Counted from the stretch's first letter, positions 17,401 to 26,284 are shown. The stretch: 64,000 bases of DNA from Flavobacteriales bacterium (GCA_016703105.1 JADJCS010000014.1:62001-126000); one strand, 5' to 3'. Program-made: numbers and translations. Notes: generated by a model from the sequence alone, not told the origin.

Positions 17401-20400
17401 ATGCTGTCGCTGTTGGTGCATCCGTTCGCATCGGTGTAGGTATAGTAAAGCGTGTCCGGATCGTTCGGTGGGGTCACCGTGTTCGGTATATATGCACCGG
17501 TGATAGGATCCACGTTCGGTCCGCTCCAGGTGCCGCCGGTGGGGGTGTGGAAGATCTGCTGCGCGATCGGGGTCACACAGAACTGCGTATCCGAAGCCAG
17601 GGTGATAGAAGGGATCGGATCCACTGTGGCGATAACGTCGTCCACGATCACACATCCGTTAGCATCATTGTAGGTGTATTGGAGGATATGGATGCCGGGT
17701 CCGGCCGCTACGGGGTCGAACTCATCGTTCAACGTGAGCCCTGTGCCGGTCCACGTGCCGGGTTGCAGGTTGGGCACCAACGGCACCACCGGGTCGTTGG
17801 CGCACGTGCTGAAGTCGGGCCCGGCGTTCACGTTCGCGCCGTTCACCACTTCTACGGTCACATCATCATCCGTGGCGCAGGAGCCTGTGCCGACCTGGTA
17901 GTTCACGGTGAAGACACCGATCGCGCCCGGTGTGAAAAGGCCGGACCCGTTCACCCACACCGGCCCGCTCCAAACGCCGTTGGGTTGTGTGGCCGTGAGT
18001 TGAAGTCCCCCACTGTTCAAACAGATAGTGGTATCCGGCGCCGCCGTGACAGGCAGCGGCGGCGGATCCACGGTGATCGAGATCGAATCAGTGTTGGAAC
18101 AACCGTTCCCATCGATGTACTCATAGTACAGTGTGAACGTGCCCTGCCCGTTCGGCGTGAACTGGCCGCCCACCACGGGCAAGTCCCACGTACCTCCGGC
18201 GGTGATCGGTTGCAATGTGACCGCGGTCGGTTGATCGCACAGGGTCATGTCGGGACCCGCGTCCACGATCGGTAATGGGAAGACCGTCACGGTCACATCG
18301 TCGGTGCCGGGGCAGCCGCCTACATCACCCTCAAGCGTATAGGTCGTCGTTGTCGTGGGTGCGACATTGATCGGGCTGCCCACACCCACTTGCACGTTGT
18401 TCTGATCCGTCCATACATAGTTGCCCGCACCATTGGCGGTGAGGGTGCTGCTTCCACCGATGCAGTAAGAGGTTGGTGCGGCGTTCGCGGTGACCGGTGG
18501 TGCTGGGATCACATCCACTTCCACGGTGATCGAGGGTCCAGGGCAAACGCCAAGTGTCCCCACCACCGTCCAGATCCCATCCTCCGCGGGGGTCGCGTTC
18601 GGGAAGTTCACTGTAGCCGTGTTGTAGGTCGCATTTGTCGGCGAGGTCCAAGTGAAGGTTACGCCGGGGTCGTTCGTGGCAGTGATGCTCAGAGGATCAC
18701 CCTCGCAGACTTGTATCGGGCCTGCGGGCACACCGCTTGCCGGGGGAATGTCATACACGGTGATGGTGCCGGTTTGGCTGCCCGGCCCACAAGCGCTGGT
18801 GGCTGTGGCAGTAATGTCGAAGACGCCTGCGATGGCGAAGCTCACGGCACCGGGGATCTGGCCGACAGCGTTCGGTGGTGTGCCGTTCTGGAATGTCCAA
18901 GAGTAGCCCGTGATCGGTGTCCCACACGCAGTGAACGTCGCTTGTGGGTTCGCGCCACCTCCAGCGCAGAGATTGATGAAGGGGTTCAATGTGACCGTCG
19001 GAGGGGCGCCTACAGTGAATACATATGGAACGCTGCTCTCCGTGCCGCAAGAATTCGTCGCTTGTAGCGTCACCGTGTAGGTTCCTGGTTGTGTTACCGA
19101 GAGCGTGGGCGAGAAGGAGCTAGCATTGCCGGCCGACCATGTCGTTATGCCAGTGCTCCCGCAGCTCAATGCGCTTGATGTCACCACCCAGTTCCAAGTC
19201 ACTGAGCAGTTGTCCGTGAGGTTAGTGGTGTTGGTGAGCGACACGATTTGTGGCACGCACAGGCCCGGATTGCTGTGGTTGAACGTGGGCACCAACTCGG
19301 GTTCGACGCATACGGTCAAAGCCTCTTGTGTAATAGGACAATCTTCGTTGCCACCTGCGGTGAACTGCACCGTGTAGGTGCCGGGTTGGTTGAAGACCAC
19401 GGGCAGGGGATCCGCACCGCTCGTCCACTGGTCCGGGATCGCCGGAAAACCATTGTTGCTCCCCAGGTTCGCAAGTGTGGTTGTCCACTCCACGCCATTG
19501 GTGCCCGGGCTGACGCTCCATAGAAAATTCGGTCCTCCGCAGGAGTTGGTCCCATCGATCCACTCTCCGGTGCTTTGGTTGTAGAAATAGGCGGTCTCCC
19601 CAACGCAATACTCGTCGTCGTTCGAGTACATACCCGCGACCGGAGGCTCGGATACCTGGATGTTCGCCGTGAAATTGACCGGATTGTTGTTCGTGGCACA
19701 GCCATACGCCCCTTCGACCTGGACGGCGAACGTGTTCTGGAAACCCAGGAAGCTGAACCCACAGGACGAAACCGGGAACGTGTGGGTGAACACGTATGGG
19801 AACGCGTTCGGGATGATCGTGTCCGTGGTGACCAGGCCCAGATAATTGTACGCGACATAGAACACCATGCCGGGGTAGTATCCGGAAATGGCGTCCAGTT
19901 CGAAGGATACTTGAGCGGGAGCGCAGGTTCCCTGAGTTGCCGCTACTGTGCCCAACGAGAAATCGAAAATGATGTCCTCGCCGATCAACACCCCGTAGGT
20001 CACCGTGTCGGTGCATCCGCTTTGCGGGTCCTCCACCACGTATTGCACCGTATCCAGTCCAGGTGTGAAATTCTGCGTGGTGGGTGGCGCGTTCGTGTTC
20101 CCCGTATTGCCCCAGATGGCGGAAACGAAAACAGCCCCACCAGGTGAGGAATTATCATTGAAAGTGATCGGGGCGTTCGCCGGTGGCGGGTCCTCACAGA
20201 TCACGAAAGTGGGCAGTGCGCTCCCGTAATCGAACACTTGCACCAGCGGGGATCCATTGTATATGGCGGTAAGCCCAGCATTGGTGATCTCGTTGATCGT
20301 GACGGTGAACTGCTCGCTTCCGCAGGGCACACCATTGTCGAACAGCGCCACTGTCAGGGTGTAAGTGATCGTCGTGGTGGATGGCGGCCCAGTGATCGTG

Positions 20401-20606
20401 GGGTCGAGCAATGAGGCATTGTTGAACGCCAAGGCGGGCACCGATGTCCAGTGGACCGAGTCCGTACCACCGCCATAGTTCGTGTTCAGGAAGATCGATC
20501 CGGGGCAATAGTCGTTGCCATCCCATGGTGCTGTGGCTGTACACTGCCCCATCACCTCTCCGGCCCACGCGATCAGCGAAAAGAAGAATAGGACAGGAGT
20601 GCGCAT
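14463..20606 (-). CDS. Giant secreted PKD/Ig-repeat protein with T9SS type B sorting domain
   Basis: About 2047 residues, with a signal peptide (MRTPVLFFFSLIAWAG; alternative start at 20618). From the N-terminus: a unique region to about residue 450, Ig-like segments, six tandem repeats of about 72 residues (roughly 16930-18290; each with DP.P...aG.D...C and a GG.W.G core), then at least three PKD domains (WDFGDNVGTS, IWYFGDANNS, VWDFGDGTFD) near 15780-16860. The C-terminus (FSPNNDGVNDGFLPVITPKD, then FDRWG) is the gliding-motility-associated type B signal. It is probably a cell-surface adhesin secreted by T9SS. The open frame extends to 21809, but that part is antisense to the Sua5 gene. Confidence 0.9.
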   Translation of the reverse strand: MRTPVLFFFSLIAWAGEVMGQCTATAPWDGNDYCPGSIFLNTNYGGGTDSVHWTSVPALAFNNASLLDPTITGPPSTTTITYTLTVALFDNGVPCGSEQFTVTINEITNAGLTAIYNGSPLVQVFDYGSALPTFVICEDPPPANAPITFNDNSSPGGAVFVSAIWGNTGNTNAPPTTQNFTPGLDTVQYVVEDPQSGCTDTVTYGVLIGEDIIFDFSLGTVAATQGTCAPAQVSFELDAISGYYPGMVFYVAYNYLGLVTTDTIIPNAFPYVFTHTFPVSSCGFSFLGFQNTFAVQVEGAYGCATNNNPVNFTANIQVSEPPVAGMYSNDDEYCVGETAYFYNQSTGEWIDGTNSCGGPNFLWSVSPGTNGVEWTTTLANLGSNNGFPAIPDQWTSGADPLPVVFNQPGTYTVQFTAGGNEDCPITQEALTVCVEPELVPTFNHSNPGLCVPQIVSLTNTTNLTDNCSVTWNWVVTSSALSCGSTGITTWSAGNASSFSPTLSVTQPGTYTVTLQATNSCGTESSVPYVFTVGAPPTVTLNPFINLCAGGGANPQATFTACGTPITGYSWTFQNGTPPNAVGQIPGAVSFAIAGVFDITATATSACGPGSQTGTITVYDIPPASGVPAGPIQVCEGDPLSITATNDPGVTFTWTSPTNATYNTATVNFPNATPAEDGIWTVVGTLGVCPGPSITVEVDVIPAPPVTANAAPTSYCIGGSSTLTANGAGNYVWTDQNNVQVGVGSPINVAPTTTTTYTLEGDVGGCPGTDDVTVTVFPLPIVDAGPDMTLCDQPTAVTLQPITAGGTWDLPVVGGQFTPNGQGTFTLYYEYIDGNGCSNTDSISITVDPPPLPVTAAPDTTICLNSGGLQLTATQPNGVWSGPVWVNGSGLFTPGAIGVFTVNYQVGTGSCATDDDVTVEVVNGANVNAGPDFSTCANDPVVPLVPNLQPGTWTGTGLTLNDEFDPVAAGPGIHILQYTYNDANGCVIVDDVIATVDPIPSITLASDTQFCVTPIAQQIFHTPTGGTWSGPNVDPITGAYIPNTVTPPNDPDTLYYTYTDANGCTNSDSIAVTVTVPPFTAWAGNDTSVCVFDPPFPLIGDGLGGDWTGQHVTPGYAFDPQVVGTFTLTYSVGTASCTTTDQVDITVDPLPVLNVGLDTAVCVSDPPFVLWATPSGGSWQPTAYLQVNGTFDPALATVGSLSPCCYDYTDPNTDCSNSICRNVLVNDLPTVIIQDTIACAGVPITFQNFSTTPASYAWDFGDNVGTSTLQFPTYTYNVPGTYTVQLIVTNGANCVDSATAIVTVDSIPVAQVDWTPIDTCGDGVVEALNLNIVPGAVHAWSVNGTMISSVDQPAPFALVGPVLSDTTYHIEYEQSNYCGSTIADTTITLHPLPVASFGTDQLIYCLADTVFIGNDSYGLVDSVQWTLGDGSISQEDAVVWFHQYTLDSTWTIIQEVYNACGADTATFTITVLPNEVTAFFNTDTVIGCAPLTATFTNFSDGDTASIWYFGDANNSTSTSTNTGFTYTDPGSYTVMLVSYGCGIDTAYQQIDVLALPVVTTQNDTTICLGDPITFSAAGAGIVGLVWDFGDGTFDSIPSPTHTYGAAGTYEVILSVISNITLCPSADTINVTVVTAPVVAMTATDSVVCAGESIDFNSNGTTGNNLIFDWMLDGTSFSFQSDPPPQSFNTPGSYAIALVINDQLTGCGDSIAMTIVVNEMPAASFTLDPVDPCGDPAFIHGTSTSTPAGALTHWLINGTYVGSGPSWQQNWTTPGQHTISVVAELPGCADTATTAFALNVLPEADFTLGPACLDQSMMVTDASSFAVGYWWYYNGVQVSTEPNTVSLVPTTLGANTVLLVVSSAEGCLDSSTVVVDVHAVPPAILHYDVAGDCERVRLWTEPVEGASVLWLIDGVEYSRELGTVYLYGDDASILHVQLIVTSSDTCVGTDEAHVELPPCVHVPNAFSPNNDGVNDGFLPVITPKDRLLLFRVFDRWGLQVHGTTDRNDPAWDGTYLGTEAPQDVYEWQLEYTDMGGGRMRRAGHVTLIR

Positions 20607-20783
20607 AGCTATCGCCATACGGCGTGTCGCCGTCAAGCCGTCAAATATCCCGGTTGTGCCGCACCGCTCGAAGTTTCCGTACCCGTGAGTTTTCACGGAG
20701 CATTGTGCGTGGATCTTGCTGTTTCCGCCTAGGAGGTGCTCTAATAGCGGACGTATGACCCGAAGGCAGGAGCGCCCCTGCCT

Positions 20784-20791
20784 CATCTTTG
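20784..20791 (+). promoter_or_regulatory. -7-like box before Sua5 gene
   Basis: CATCTTTG (one mismatch to TAnnTTTG) 13 nt before the ATG at 20805. A near-match on the minus strand at 20642-20649 (GATATTTG) could serve the divergent giant gene. Confidence 0.35.
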
Positions 20792-20804
20792 CGCCCGCTC
20801 CGCC

Positions 20805-21758
20805 ATGCCCGCCTTGATCGGCACCGACCTTCTGGAAGCCGCACGCCTGCTGCGTGCCGGGCAGGTGGTGGCCATTCCCACCGAAACGGTCTATGGCCTG
20901 GCGGCGAACGCCTTCGACGAAGCCGCCGTCGTGCGCGTGTTCGAGACCAAACAACGCCCGGCTTTCGATCCGTTGATCGTGCATGTGAAGGACAGGAACC
21001 AGTTGGAGCGGGTGGCCGTGGTCCCCGCCGAGGCCGAGCCGCTCATCGCCCGCTTCTGGCCTGGACCGCTGACCCTCGTTCTGCCCAAACGGCCCGAGGT
21101 GCCCGACCTGGTGACAAGCGGCCTGGACACCGTCGCCGTGCGCATGCCCGCTCATCCGCTCACGCAGGAGCTGCTCGCCTTGCTGGATTTTCCCCTGGCC
21201 GCGCCGAGCGCCAATCCCTTCGGCTATGTGAGCCCTACCACCGCGCAGCATGTGGCCGATCAACTGGGCGATCGCATTCCCTACATCCTGGACGGTGGTC
21301 CCTGCGATGTGGGTGTGGAAAGCACCATCATCGCGTGGGATGGTGTCGGCTCGTGGAGCCTGCTGCGGCAAGGCGGCGTGAAGCAAGAAGACCTGGAACC
21401 CTTCACAGGCCCTTTGCACCAGCCGGTTTCTACGGAGCGACCCACCGCGCCGGGCATGTTGGAGAGCCACTACGCCCCGCGCACGCCAGTGCACGTGGGC
21501 GAGGTACCCGCGTTGCTGCAACGGTTCGCAAGAAGATCGGTCGGTGTTATCAGCTTCCGGACCACGTATCCGGCGTCTCGCTGCGAGGTGCTTTCGCCCT
21601 CGGGCGATCTCTCCGAAGCCGCCCGCCACCTCTTTGCGGCCCTTCGTGCGCTGGATGCCAGCGGCTGCGAGGTGATACTGGCCGAGGTGTTCCCGGAGGA
21701 AGGGTTGGGCCGCGCGATCAACGACCGCCTGCGTCGCGCAGCGGCCAACCGAGGATAG
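20805..21758 (+). CDS. sua5: L-threonylcarbamoyladenylate synthase (Sua5/YrdC/YwlC)
   Basis: This enzyme makes threonylcarbamoyl-AMP from threonine, bicarbonate and ATP for the t6A37 modification of ANN-decoding tRNAs. The 317-residue protein has the two-domain Sua5 form: a YrdC domain (IPTETVYGLAANAFDE, LAAPSANPFGYVSPT, GGPCDVGVESTI) and a C-terminal Sua5 domain of about 110 residues after the linker (APGMLESHYAPRTPV). The gene is divergent from the giant adhesin gene and precedes dxr by about 200 nt. Confidence 0.95.
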   Translation: MPALIGTDLLEAARLLRAGQVVAIPTETVYGLAANAFDEAAVVRVFETKQRPAFDPLIVHVKDRNQLERVAVVPAEAEPLIARFWPGPLTLVLPKRPEVPDLVTSGLDTVAVRMPAHPLTQELLALLDFPLAAPSANPFGYVSPTTAQHVADQLGDRIPYILDGGPCDVGVESTIIAWDGVGSWSLLRQGGVKQEDLEPFTGPLHQPVSTERPTAPGMLESHYAPRTPVHVGEVPALLQRFARRSVGVISFRTTYPASRCEVLSPSGDLSEAARHLFAALRALDASGCEVILAEVFPEEGLGRAINDRLRRAAANRG

Positions 21759-21962
21759 AGCACCTGTCGACGGTGCCCTTTGGGCTGCGCGAGGGTCTTT
21801 CGCGTCCATGCTTCGTTACCGGAACCTCACAGAGCACCCGACTATGCTCGGTTCCGGCGCCTCGCCTGAACGCGAAACCCCGCTCGCTCGCTTCCAAAAG
21901 CACCTTCGACAAGTGCTCAACCCCGATCTTTGCGCCCCGGTTCGCAAGGACCCACGTGCCCA

Positions 21963-23125
21963 ATGCCCAAACGCATCGCCATCCTCGGTTCCACCGGTTC
22001 CATCGGAACGCAGGCCTTGGACGTGGTGCGCGAGCAACCCGAGCACTTCGCTGTGGAGTTGCTCACGGCAGGCCGCAATGCCGACCTGCTGATCGAGCAG
22101 GCCCTCGCCTTCAAGCCGAACACCGTGGTGATCGGCGATACCGCGCAACTCGGCCGCGTGAAGGATGCGCTCTTTCCGCAGGGCATCAAAGTGTACGGCG
22201 GCGAGGAGGCCATCGCGCAATGCGTGGCGATGGACGGCATCGACATCGTGCTGACGGCCATGGTAGGCTATGCCGGCCTGCGCCCCACGCTTGCGGCGAT
22301 CGAAGCGGGCAAATGCATCGCGCTGGCCAACAAGGAAACGCTCGTTGTGGCTGGGGAATTGGTCACCACAGCCGCGCGCGCCAAGGAGGTGGACATCTAC
22401 CCCGTGGACAGCGAGCACAGCGCCATCTTCCAATGCCTGGCCGGGGAGTGGCACAATCCGATCGAGAAGATCGTCCTAACCGCCAGCGGGGGTCCGTTCC
22501 GCGGCCGTAGTCGCGCGGAGCTGGAGATGGTGACCAAGGCGCAAGCGCTGAAGCATCCCAACTGGGATATGGGCGCCAAGATCACCATCGACAGCGCGAG
22601 CCTGATGAACAAGGGTTTGGAGGCGATCGAGGCCAAGTGGCTCTTCGCGCTGAAGCCCGAACAGGTGGAGATCATCGTACACCCGCAGAGCATCATCCAC
22701 AGCTTGGTGCAGTTCCGCGATGGCAGCATGAAGGCCCAGCTGGGCCTGCCTGACATGAAGCTGCCGATCCTCTATGCGCTGGCCTATCCCCATCGGATCC
22801 AGACAAATTGGCCGCGCTTCGACTTTGCCGCGTATGCCGCCTTCACCTTCGAAAACCGGACCTTGAAGCCTTCCAGAACCTTGCTCTGGCGCTGGATGCG
22901 ATGAAGCGCGGAGGCAACGCGCCCTGCGTGCTGAACGCTGCCAATGAGGTGGCCGTGGACCTGTTCTTGCAGGACCGGATCAGCTTCCTCGGCATGAGTG
23001 ATCTAATAGCGCACTGTCTGGCCAAGTCGACCTTTGTTCCACATCCCACCTTGGAGGACCTGATGGCCTCCGACACTGAAACCCGCCGCCTCGCCCACGA
23101 ACGGGCGCCCGTATGGAATTCCTGA
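21963..23125 (+). pseudogene. dxr: 1-deoxy-D-xylulose-5-phosphate reductoisomerase, with a single-base frameshift
   Basis: This is the second enzyme of the MEP isoprenoid pathway (DXP to MEP, NADPH-dependent). Motifs are intact: ILGSTGSIGTQALDVV (nucleotide binding), ANKETLVVAGEL, PVDSEHSAIFQCLAG, LTASGGPFRG and ITIDSASLMNKGLEAIEAKW. The frame is lost at the A run 22852-22855; adding one A restores FTFEKPDLEAFQNLALALDA and runs to the stop at 23125, giving 387 residues, the normal length. Because this pathway is normally essential, an assembly indel is more likely than a dead gene. The end overlaps rseP by 13 nt. Confidence 0.9.
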
Positions 23126-24438
23126 TCAAGGCCGCACAGCTCATCCTCAGCCTCAGCATCCTCGTGGTGCTGCACGAGCTAGGCCACTTCATTCCGGCGC
23201 GTTGGTTCAAGACGCGCGTCGAAAAATTCTATCTCTTCTTCGATCCCTGGTTCTCGCTCTTCAAAAAGAAGATCGGCGACACCGAGTACGGCATCGGCTG
23301 GCTGCCGCTGGGCGGCTACGTGAAGATCAGCGGGATGGTGGACGAGAGCATGGACAAGGCCCAGATGGCCAAGCCACCCGAGCCGTGGGAGTTCCGCAGC
23401 AAGCCCGCGTGGCAACGCCTCATCATCATGGTGGGCGGTGTTACTGTGAACCTCTTGCTCGGCTTCCTCATCTACATCGGCGTGCTCTATACCTGGGGCC
23501 GCGACTATCTGCCTTTGGAGGGCGCCACCTATGGTCTGCATCCCAGCGCGTTGCTCAAAGAGGAAGGCTTGCGCGATGGCGATCGCATCGTGGCCGTGGA
23601 AGGCGAGAAGCTTGCCACCTTGGAAGATGTGGCCAAAGCCATCTTGATCCACGACGCGCGCATCCTTACCGTGGAGCGCGACGGCAGGCAGGAACAGGTG
23701 GTGCTCGGCACCGATATCGCGGACCGTATCCTGGACCGCAATGAGAAGACCCTGTTCACACCCTGCGTGCCCTTCTTCGTGGACACGCTGCTGCCCGAGG
23801 GCACCGCGAAGGACAGCGACCTGCGCAAAGGCGATCGTTTGATCGGGGTGAACGGAACATCGACGCCCTACTTCGCGCAGTTCCGCGAAGCGGTGGCCGA
23901 ACACAAGGATGAAGAGGCGCAACTCACCGTGCTGCGCGGAAGCGATACGCTGGTGGTGCCCGTCCGGATCAACGAAGCGGGCTTGATCGGTGTGGGCAAC
24001 CGGTCGCCGGAGACCTACTTCACCTTCGCCAAGGAGCGCTTCACCCTGGCGCAGTCCATTCCCGCCGGTATCGACTATGGATGGAGCACTCTGAGCGGAT
24101 ACGTCTCCTCCTTGAAGTTGCTCTTCAGTTCCACCGGTGTGAAGCAGATGGGTGGCTTCGGCGCCATCGGCAGCCTCTTCGCACCCACTTGGGATTGGCA
24201 GCGCTTCTGGGAGATGACCGCCTTCCTCAGCATCGTGCTCGCCTTCATGAACATCCTGCCCATCCCCGCGCTGGACGGTGGTCACGTGGTCTTCCTGCTC
24301 TACGAAATGATCTTCCGCCGTGCGCCGAACCAGAAGGTGCTGGAATACGCCCAGCTCGTGGGCATGGTATTGCTCTTCGGCCTGCTGCTCTTCGCCAACG
24401 GGAACGATGTGGTGAAGTGGCTGAGCGGGAAGTTGTAA
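23113..24438 (+). CDS. rseP: RIP metalloprotease RseP (site-2 protease, M50)
   Basis: Intramembrane zinc protease of 441 residues. The HExxH motif HELGH is at residues 21-25 in the first membrane helix, and the second catalytic motif (ILPIPALDGGH) lies in the C-terminal third. Two PDZ-like domains lie between (for example EGLRDGDRIVAVEG and SDLRKGDRLIGVNG). It likely cleaves anti-sigma factors or remnant signal peptides. The 13-nt overlap with dxr indicates co-expression, a pairing common in bacteria. Confidence 0.96.
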   Translation: MEFLIKAAQLILSLSILVVLHELGHFIPARWFKTRVEKFYLFFDPWFSLFKKKIGDTEYGIGWLPLGGYVKISGMVDESMDKAQMAKPPEPWEFRSKPAWQRLIIMVGGVTVNLLLGFLIYIGVLYTWGRDYLPLEGATYGLHPSALLKEEGLRDGDRIVAVEGEKLATLEDVAKAILIHDARILTVERDGRQEQVVLGTDIADRILDRNEKTLFTPCVPFFVDTLLPEGTAKDSDLRKGDRLIGVNGTSTPYFAQFREAVAEHKDEEAQLTVLRGSDTLVVPVRINEAGLIGVGNRSPETYFTFAKERFTLAQSIPAGIDYGWSTLSGYVSSLKLLFSSTGVKQMGGFGAIGSLFAPTWDWQRFWEMTAFLSIVLAFMNILPIPALDGGHVVFLLYEMIFRRAPNQKVLEYAQLVGMVLLFGLLLFANGNDVVKWLSGKL

Positions 24439-24439
24439 G

Positions 24440-24667
24440 CGCGTTCGCGAGGTCCCCGATCTCCGAAGCGATCTGCCCCAACCCGGGTTCGCGAGGATCC
24501 GGCTTTGCGGTCCGAAGCGATCTCCCCCAAACCCGAGTTCGCGAGGATCCGGCTCTGCGGTCCGAAGCGATCTCGTTGGAACCGTGTAGGCTCCTATTTG
24601 TCCACGCACGTTCCCTCCACATCGATCAAAGATCGCTTCGCGCCGAAGACGGACGCTCGCGAACGCG
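24440..24667 (+). repeat. REP-like hairpin element, copy 1, with 12-bp terminal inverted repeats
   Basis: The 228-bp intergenic element is bounded by CGCGTTCGCGAG (24440-24451) and CTCGCGAACGCG (24656-24667), exact inverted copies. Inside are direct-repeat units starting GGTTCGCGAGGATCC or similar (near 24486 and 24536) and an inner inverted pair CGAAGCGATC (24563-24572) / GATCGCTTCG (24631-24640). The next gene's stop codon begins at 24668, immediately outside the element. Confidence 0.8.
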
Positions 24668-24967
24668 TTAGAGATGTGAGATCGCATCAGCTAAGTCCTT
24701 CCATTCCGGGTTGAAGGCTTCCACCAATGCGATGTTCTTCTTCCGTGAGCCCGCCTTCAATTGGTGCTCCCGCTCCATCGCAGCGTCAATGTTGTCGAAG
24801 CCTTCGTAGTAGACCAACTTGTCCAGGTTGTACCGAGCAGTGAAAGCCGCTGGAAAGGACTTGGTCTTGTGTTGATGGACACGTAGAACCAGGTCCGAGG
24901 TAACGCCGATGTAGAGCACCCCGTTGGGCCTATTGGTCATGATGTAGATCCAGCCGCCGCGTTCCAT
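24668..24967 (-). CDS. GIY-YIG nuclease superfamily protein
   Basis: This 99-residue single-domain protein has the family layout: GWIYIMTNRPNGVLYIGVTS (the GIY...YIG strand pair), Arg in DLVLRVHQHK, and the catalytic Glu region AMEREHQLKAGSRKKN followed by NPEWKDL. Such small UPF0213-like proteins are numerous in Bacteroidota. Their role is unclear; DNA repair, mobile-element biology or structure-specific cleavage are all possible. The frame is open upstream to 25156, but that part is repeat sequence. The start at 24967 is set by the family N-terminus and by TATTTTG at 24973-24979, ending 5 nt before it. REP-like elements lie on both sides. Confidence 0.85.
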   Translation of the reverse strand: MERGGWIYIMTNRPNGVLYIGVTSDLVLRVHQHKTKSFPAAFTARYNLDKLVYYEGFDNIDAAMEREHQLKAGSRKKNIALVEAFNPEWKDLADAISHL

Positions 24968-24972
24968 CTGCA

Positions 24973-24979
24973 CAAAATA
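24973..24979 (-). promoter_or_regulatory. -7 box (TAnnTTG) 5 nt before GIY-YIG start
   Basis: TATTTTG on the minus strand, then TGCAG, then the ATG at 24967. Confidence 0.45.
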
Positions 24980-24984
24980 ACTCA

Positions 24985-25199
24985 CGGGTTCGCGAGGATC
25001 ACCCTCCAACCGGGTTCGCGAGGATCCTGAGTCTTCGAGGGTCCGAAGCGATCCCCCCTCAACCCGGGTTCGCGAGGATCCCGAGTCTTCGAGGGTCCGA
25101 AGCGATCCCATTGGAACCGTGTAGGCCCCTCTTCGACCACGCACCCCCCTCCGCACGAATTAAAGATCGCTTCGGCCTTCTCCTCCGGCTTACGCCCTC
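24985..25199 (+). repeat. REP-like hairpin element, copy 2, interrupted by the IS110 element
   Basis: Three direct units starting GGTTCGCGAGGATC (near 24986, 25013 and 25066) are followed by the conserved inner pair CGAAGCGATC (25098-25107) / GATCGCTTCG (25165-25174). The distal arm is diverged and ends at the IS110 junction (25198-25200). The missing terminal motif reappears on the far side of the IS at 26447-26457. Confidence 0.75.
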
Positions 25200-25210
25200 G
25201 GAACTGATCC

Positions 25211-26218
25211 TTATTCTATGACCTGTGCAAGTGGGGTCCGGACAAATGGGGTACCTCGTTGGACCACTGCGAACAGGCGATGTAGGATCTTGCAGCGCAC
25301 AGCGTTGATCACCAGCATAGGGGCCTTGCCTTCAGCACGCTTTCGTTTGTAATAGTCCTGGAGCTCACCAGCACGAGCTATCACACCGAGTGCTGCCATA
25401 TGCAGCAGCGTTTTCAGCACGCGGTCGGCTTGTGGAGATACGCGTGTGCGACCATGGATGCTGGAGCCCGAAGAGTGCTCGTAGGGAGCCACACCAGCCT
25501 GACAGGCTAAGCGGCGGGCGGTAGCAAAGCGTGTAAAGCCTTCGGTGCATGCCAGGAGGTGCGCTGCCAATACGGGTCCCACGCCATCCACGCTAAGGAG
25601 CAGCACATACTGCTCGCGTAGCCGTGGATCGGCATGGATGTGGTCCACAATTGCGGCTTCGATCTTCTCCAGTTGCGTGTCGATCTGTTCGATCCGCTCT
25701 TGGCTCAGACGATCGAACAAAGCTCGGAGCGATCTGTCCACATGGCGGTTCAGGTCTTTGATCCTCACCTGATGGCGGCGTTTGTCCGTCACCAGTTGAC
25801 GTCGGCACGTAAGCAGCTGCTTGAGCTTGTTCATGCGCAAAGAACCAGGCCCCAGCAATCGGGCTTTGTCGTGGTGCCTACGGGCATAATCGGCAATGCG
25901 CTGGGCATCGATCCGATCGTTCTTACCCCGTGTGCTTCCGATGCTGTGCTTGATGTCCAGCGGATGTGCCAGCCAGGTCGGCAGACCGGCCCGCATGAGT
26001 TCTTCCACCAGCAGGTACCCATAGTGCCCCGTAGGTTCCAGGCAGAACAGCGCATTGGCCTTGGTCACTCCGAACTGCTTGTGCCATCGCTTCAGCAATG
26101 CTCTGATCGCCTTGCTTTCATTGGTGATCCGCTCGGTCCCCAAAACGGCTCCGGATGCGTTCATCAAGGCTAGGTCCAGGTGGGCTTTACTCACATCGAT
26201 CCCGATACATAGGTCCAT
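25211..26218 (-). CDS. IS110-family transposase (DEDD plus serine)
   Basis: This 335-residue RNA-guided recombinase type has an N-terminal RuvC-like DEDD domain with Asp8 (IGIDVSK), Glu61 (CLEPTGHYG) and Asp101/Asp104 (KNDRIDAQRIA). The C-terminal Tnp_20 domain contains the serine-rich HSSGSSIHGRTRVS (about 248-261) that supplies the nucleophilic Ser, preceded by the helix-hairpin-helix-like SVDGVGPVLAAHLL. All key residues are present, so the enzyme looks intact. Known relatives (IS621) work with a bridge RNA encoded in the left end; the matching region here is described separately. Confidence 0.95.
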   Translation of the reverse strand: MDLCIGIDVSKAHLDLALMNASGAVLGTERITNESKAIRALLKRWHKQFGVTKANALFCLEPTGHYGYLLVEELMRAGLPTWLAHPLDIKHSIGSTRGKNDRIDAQRIADYARRHHDKARLLGPGSLRMNKLKQLLTCRRQLVTDKRRHQVRIKDLNRHVDRSLRALFDRLSQERIEQIDTQLEKIEAAIVDHIHADPRLREQYVLLLSVDGVGPVLAAHLLACTEGFTRFATARRLACQAGVAPYEHSSGSSIHGRTRVSPQADRVLKTLLHMAALGVIARAGELQDYYKRKRAEGKAPMLVINAVRCKILHRLFAVVQRGTPFVRTPLAQVIE

Positions 26219-26284
26219 GTCCTCGTAGTTTTGAGTTACACCAATGATCCCTGGAGGGACTGAGCGAAGGGCCGTATGCTTGAT

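Noticed and set aside
15966..18275. 769-codon plus-strand open frame inside the giant adhesin gene
   Set aside because: It is a low-complexity reverse-frame shadow caused by GC-rich codon bias; no domain is recognisable.
20619..21809. N-terminal extension of the giant minus-strand ORF
   Set aside because: It is antisense to the Sua5 gene, has no secreted-protein character, and a proper signal peptide starts at 20606.
24480..25110. Repeated ~50-bp units that could suggest a CRISPR array
   Set aside because: Units are contiguous and imperfect, have no uniform unique spacers, contain palindromic ends, and no cas gene is near.
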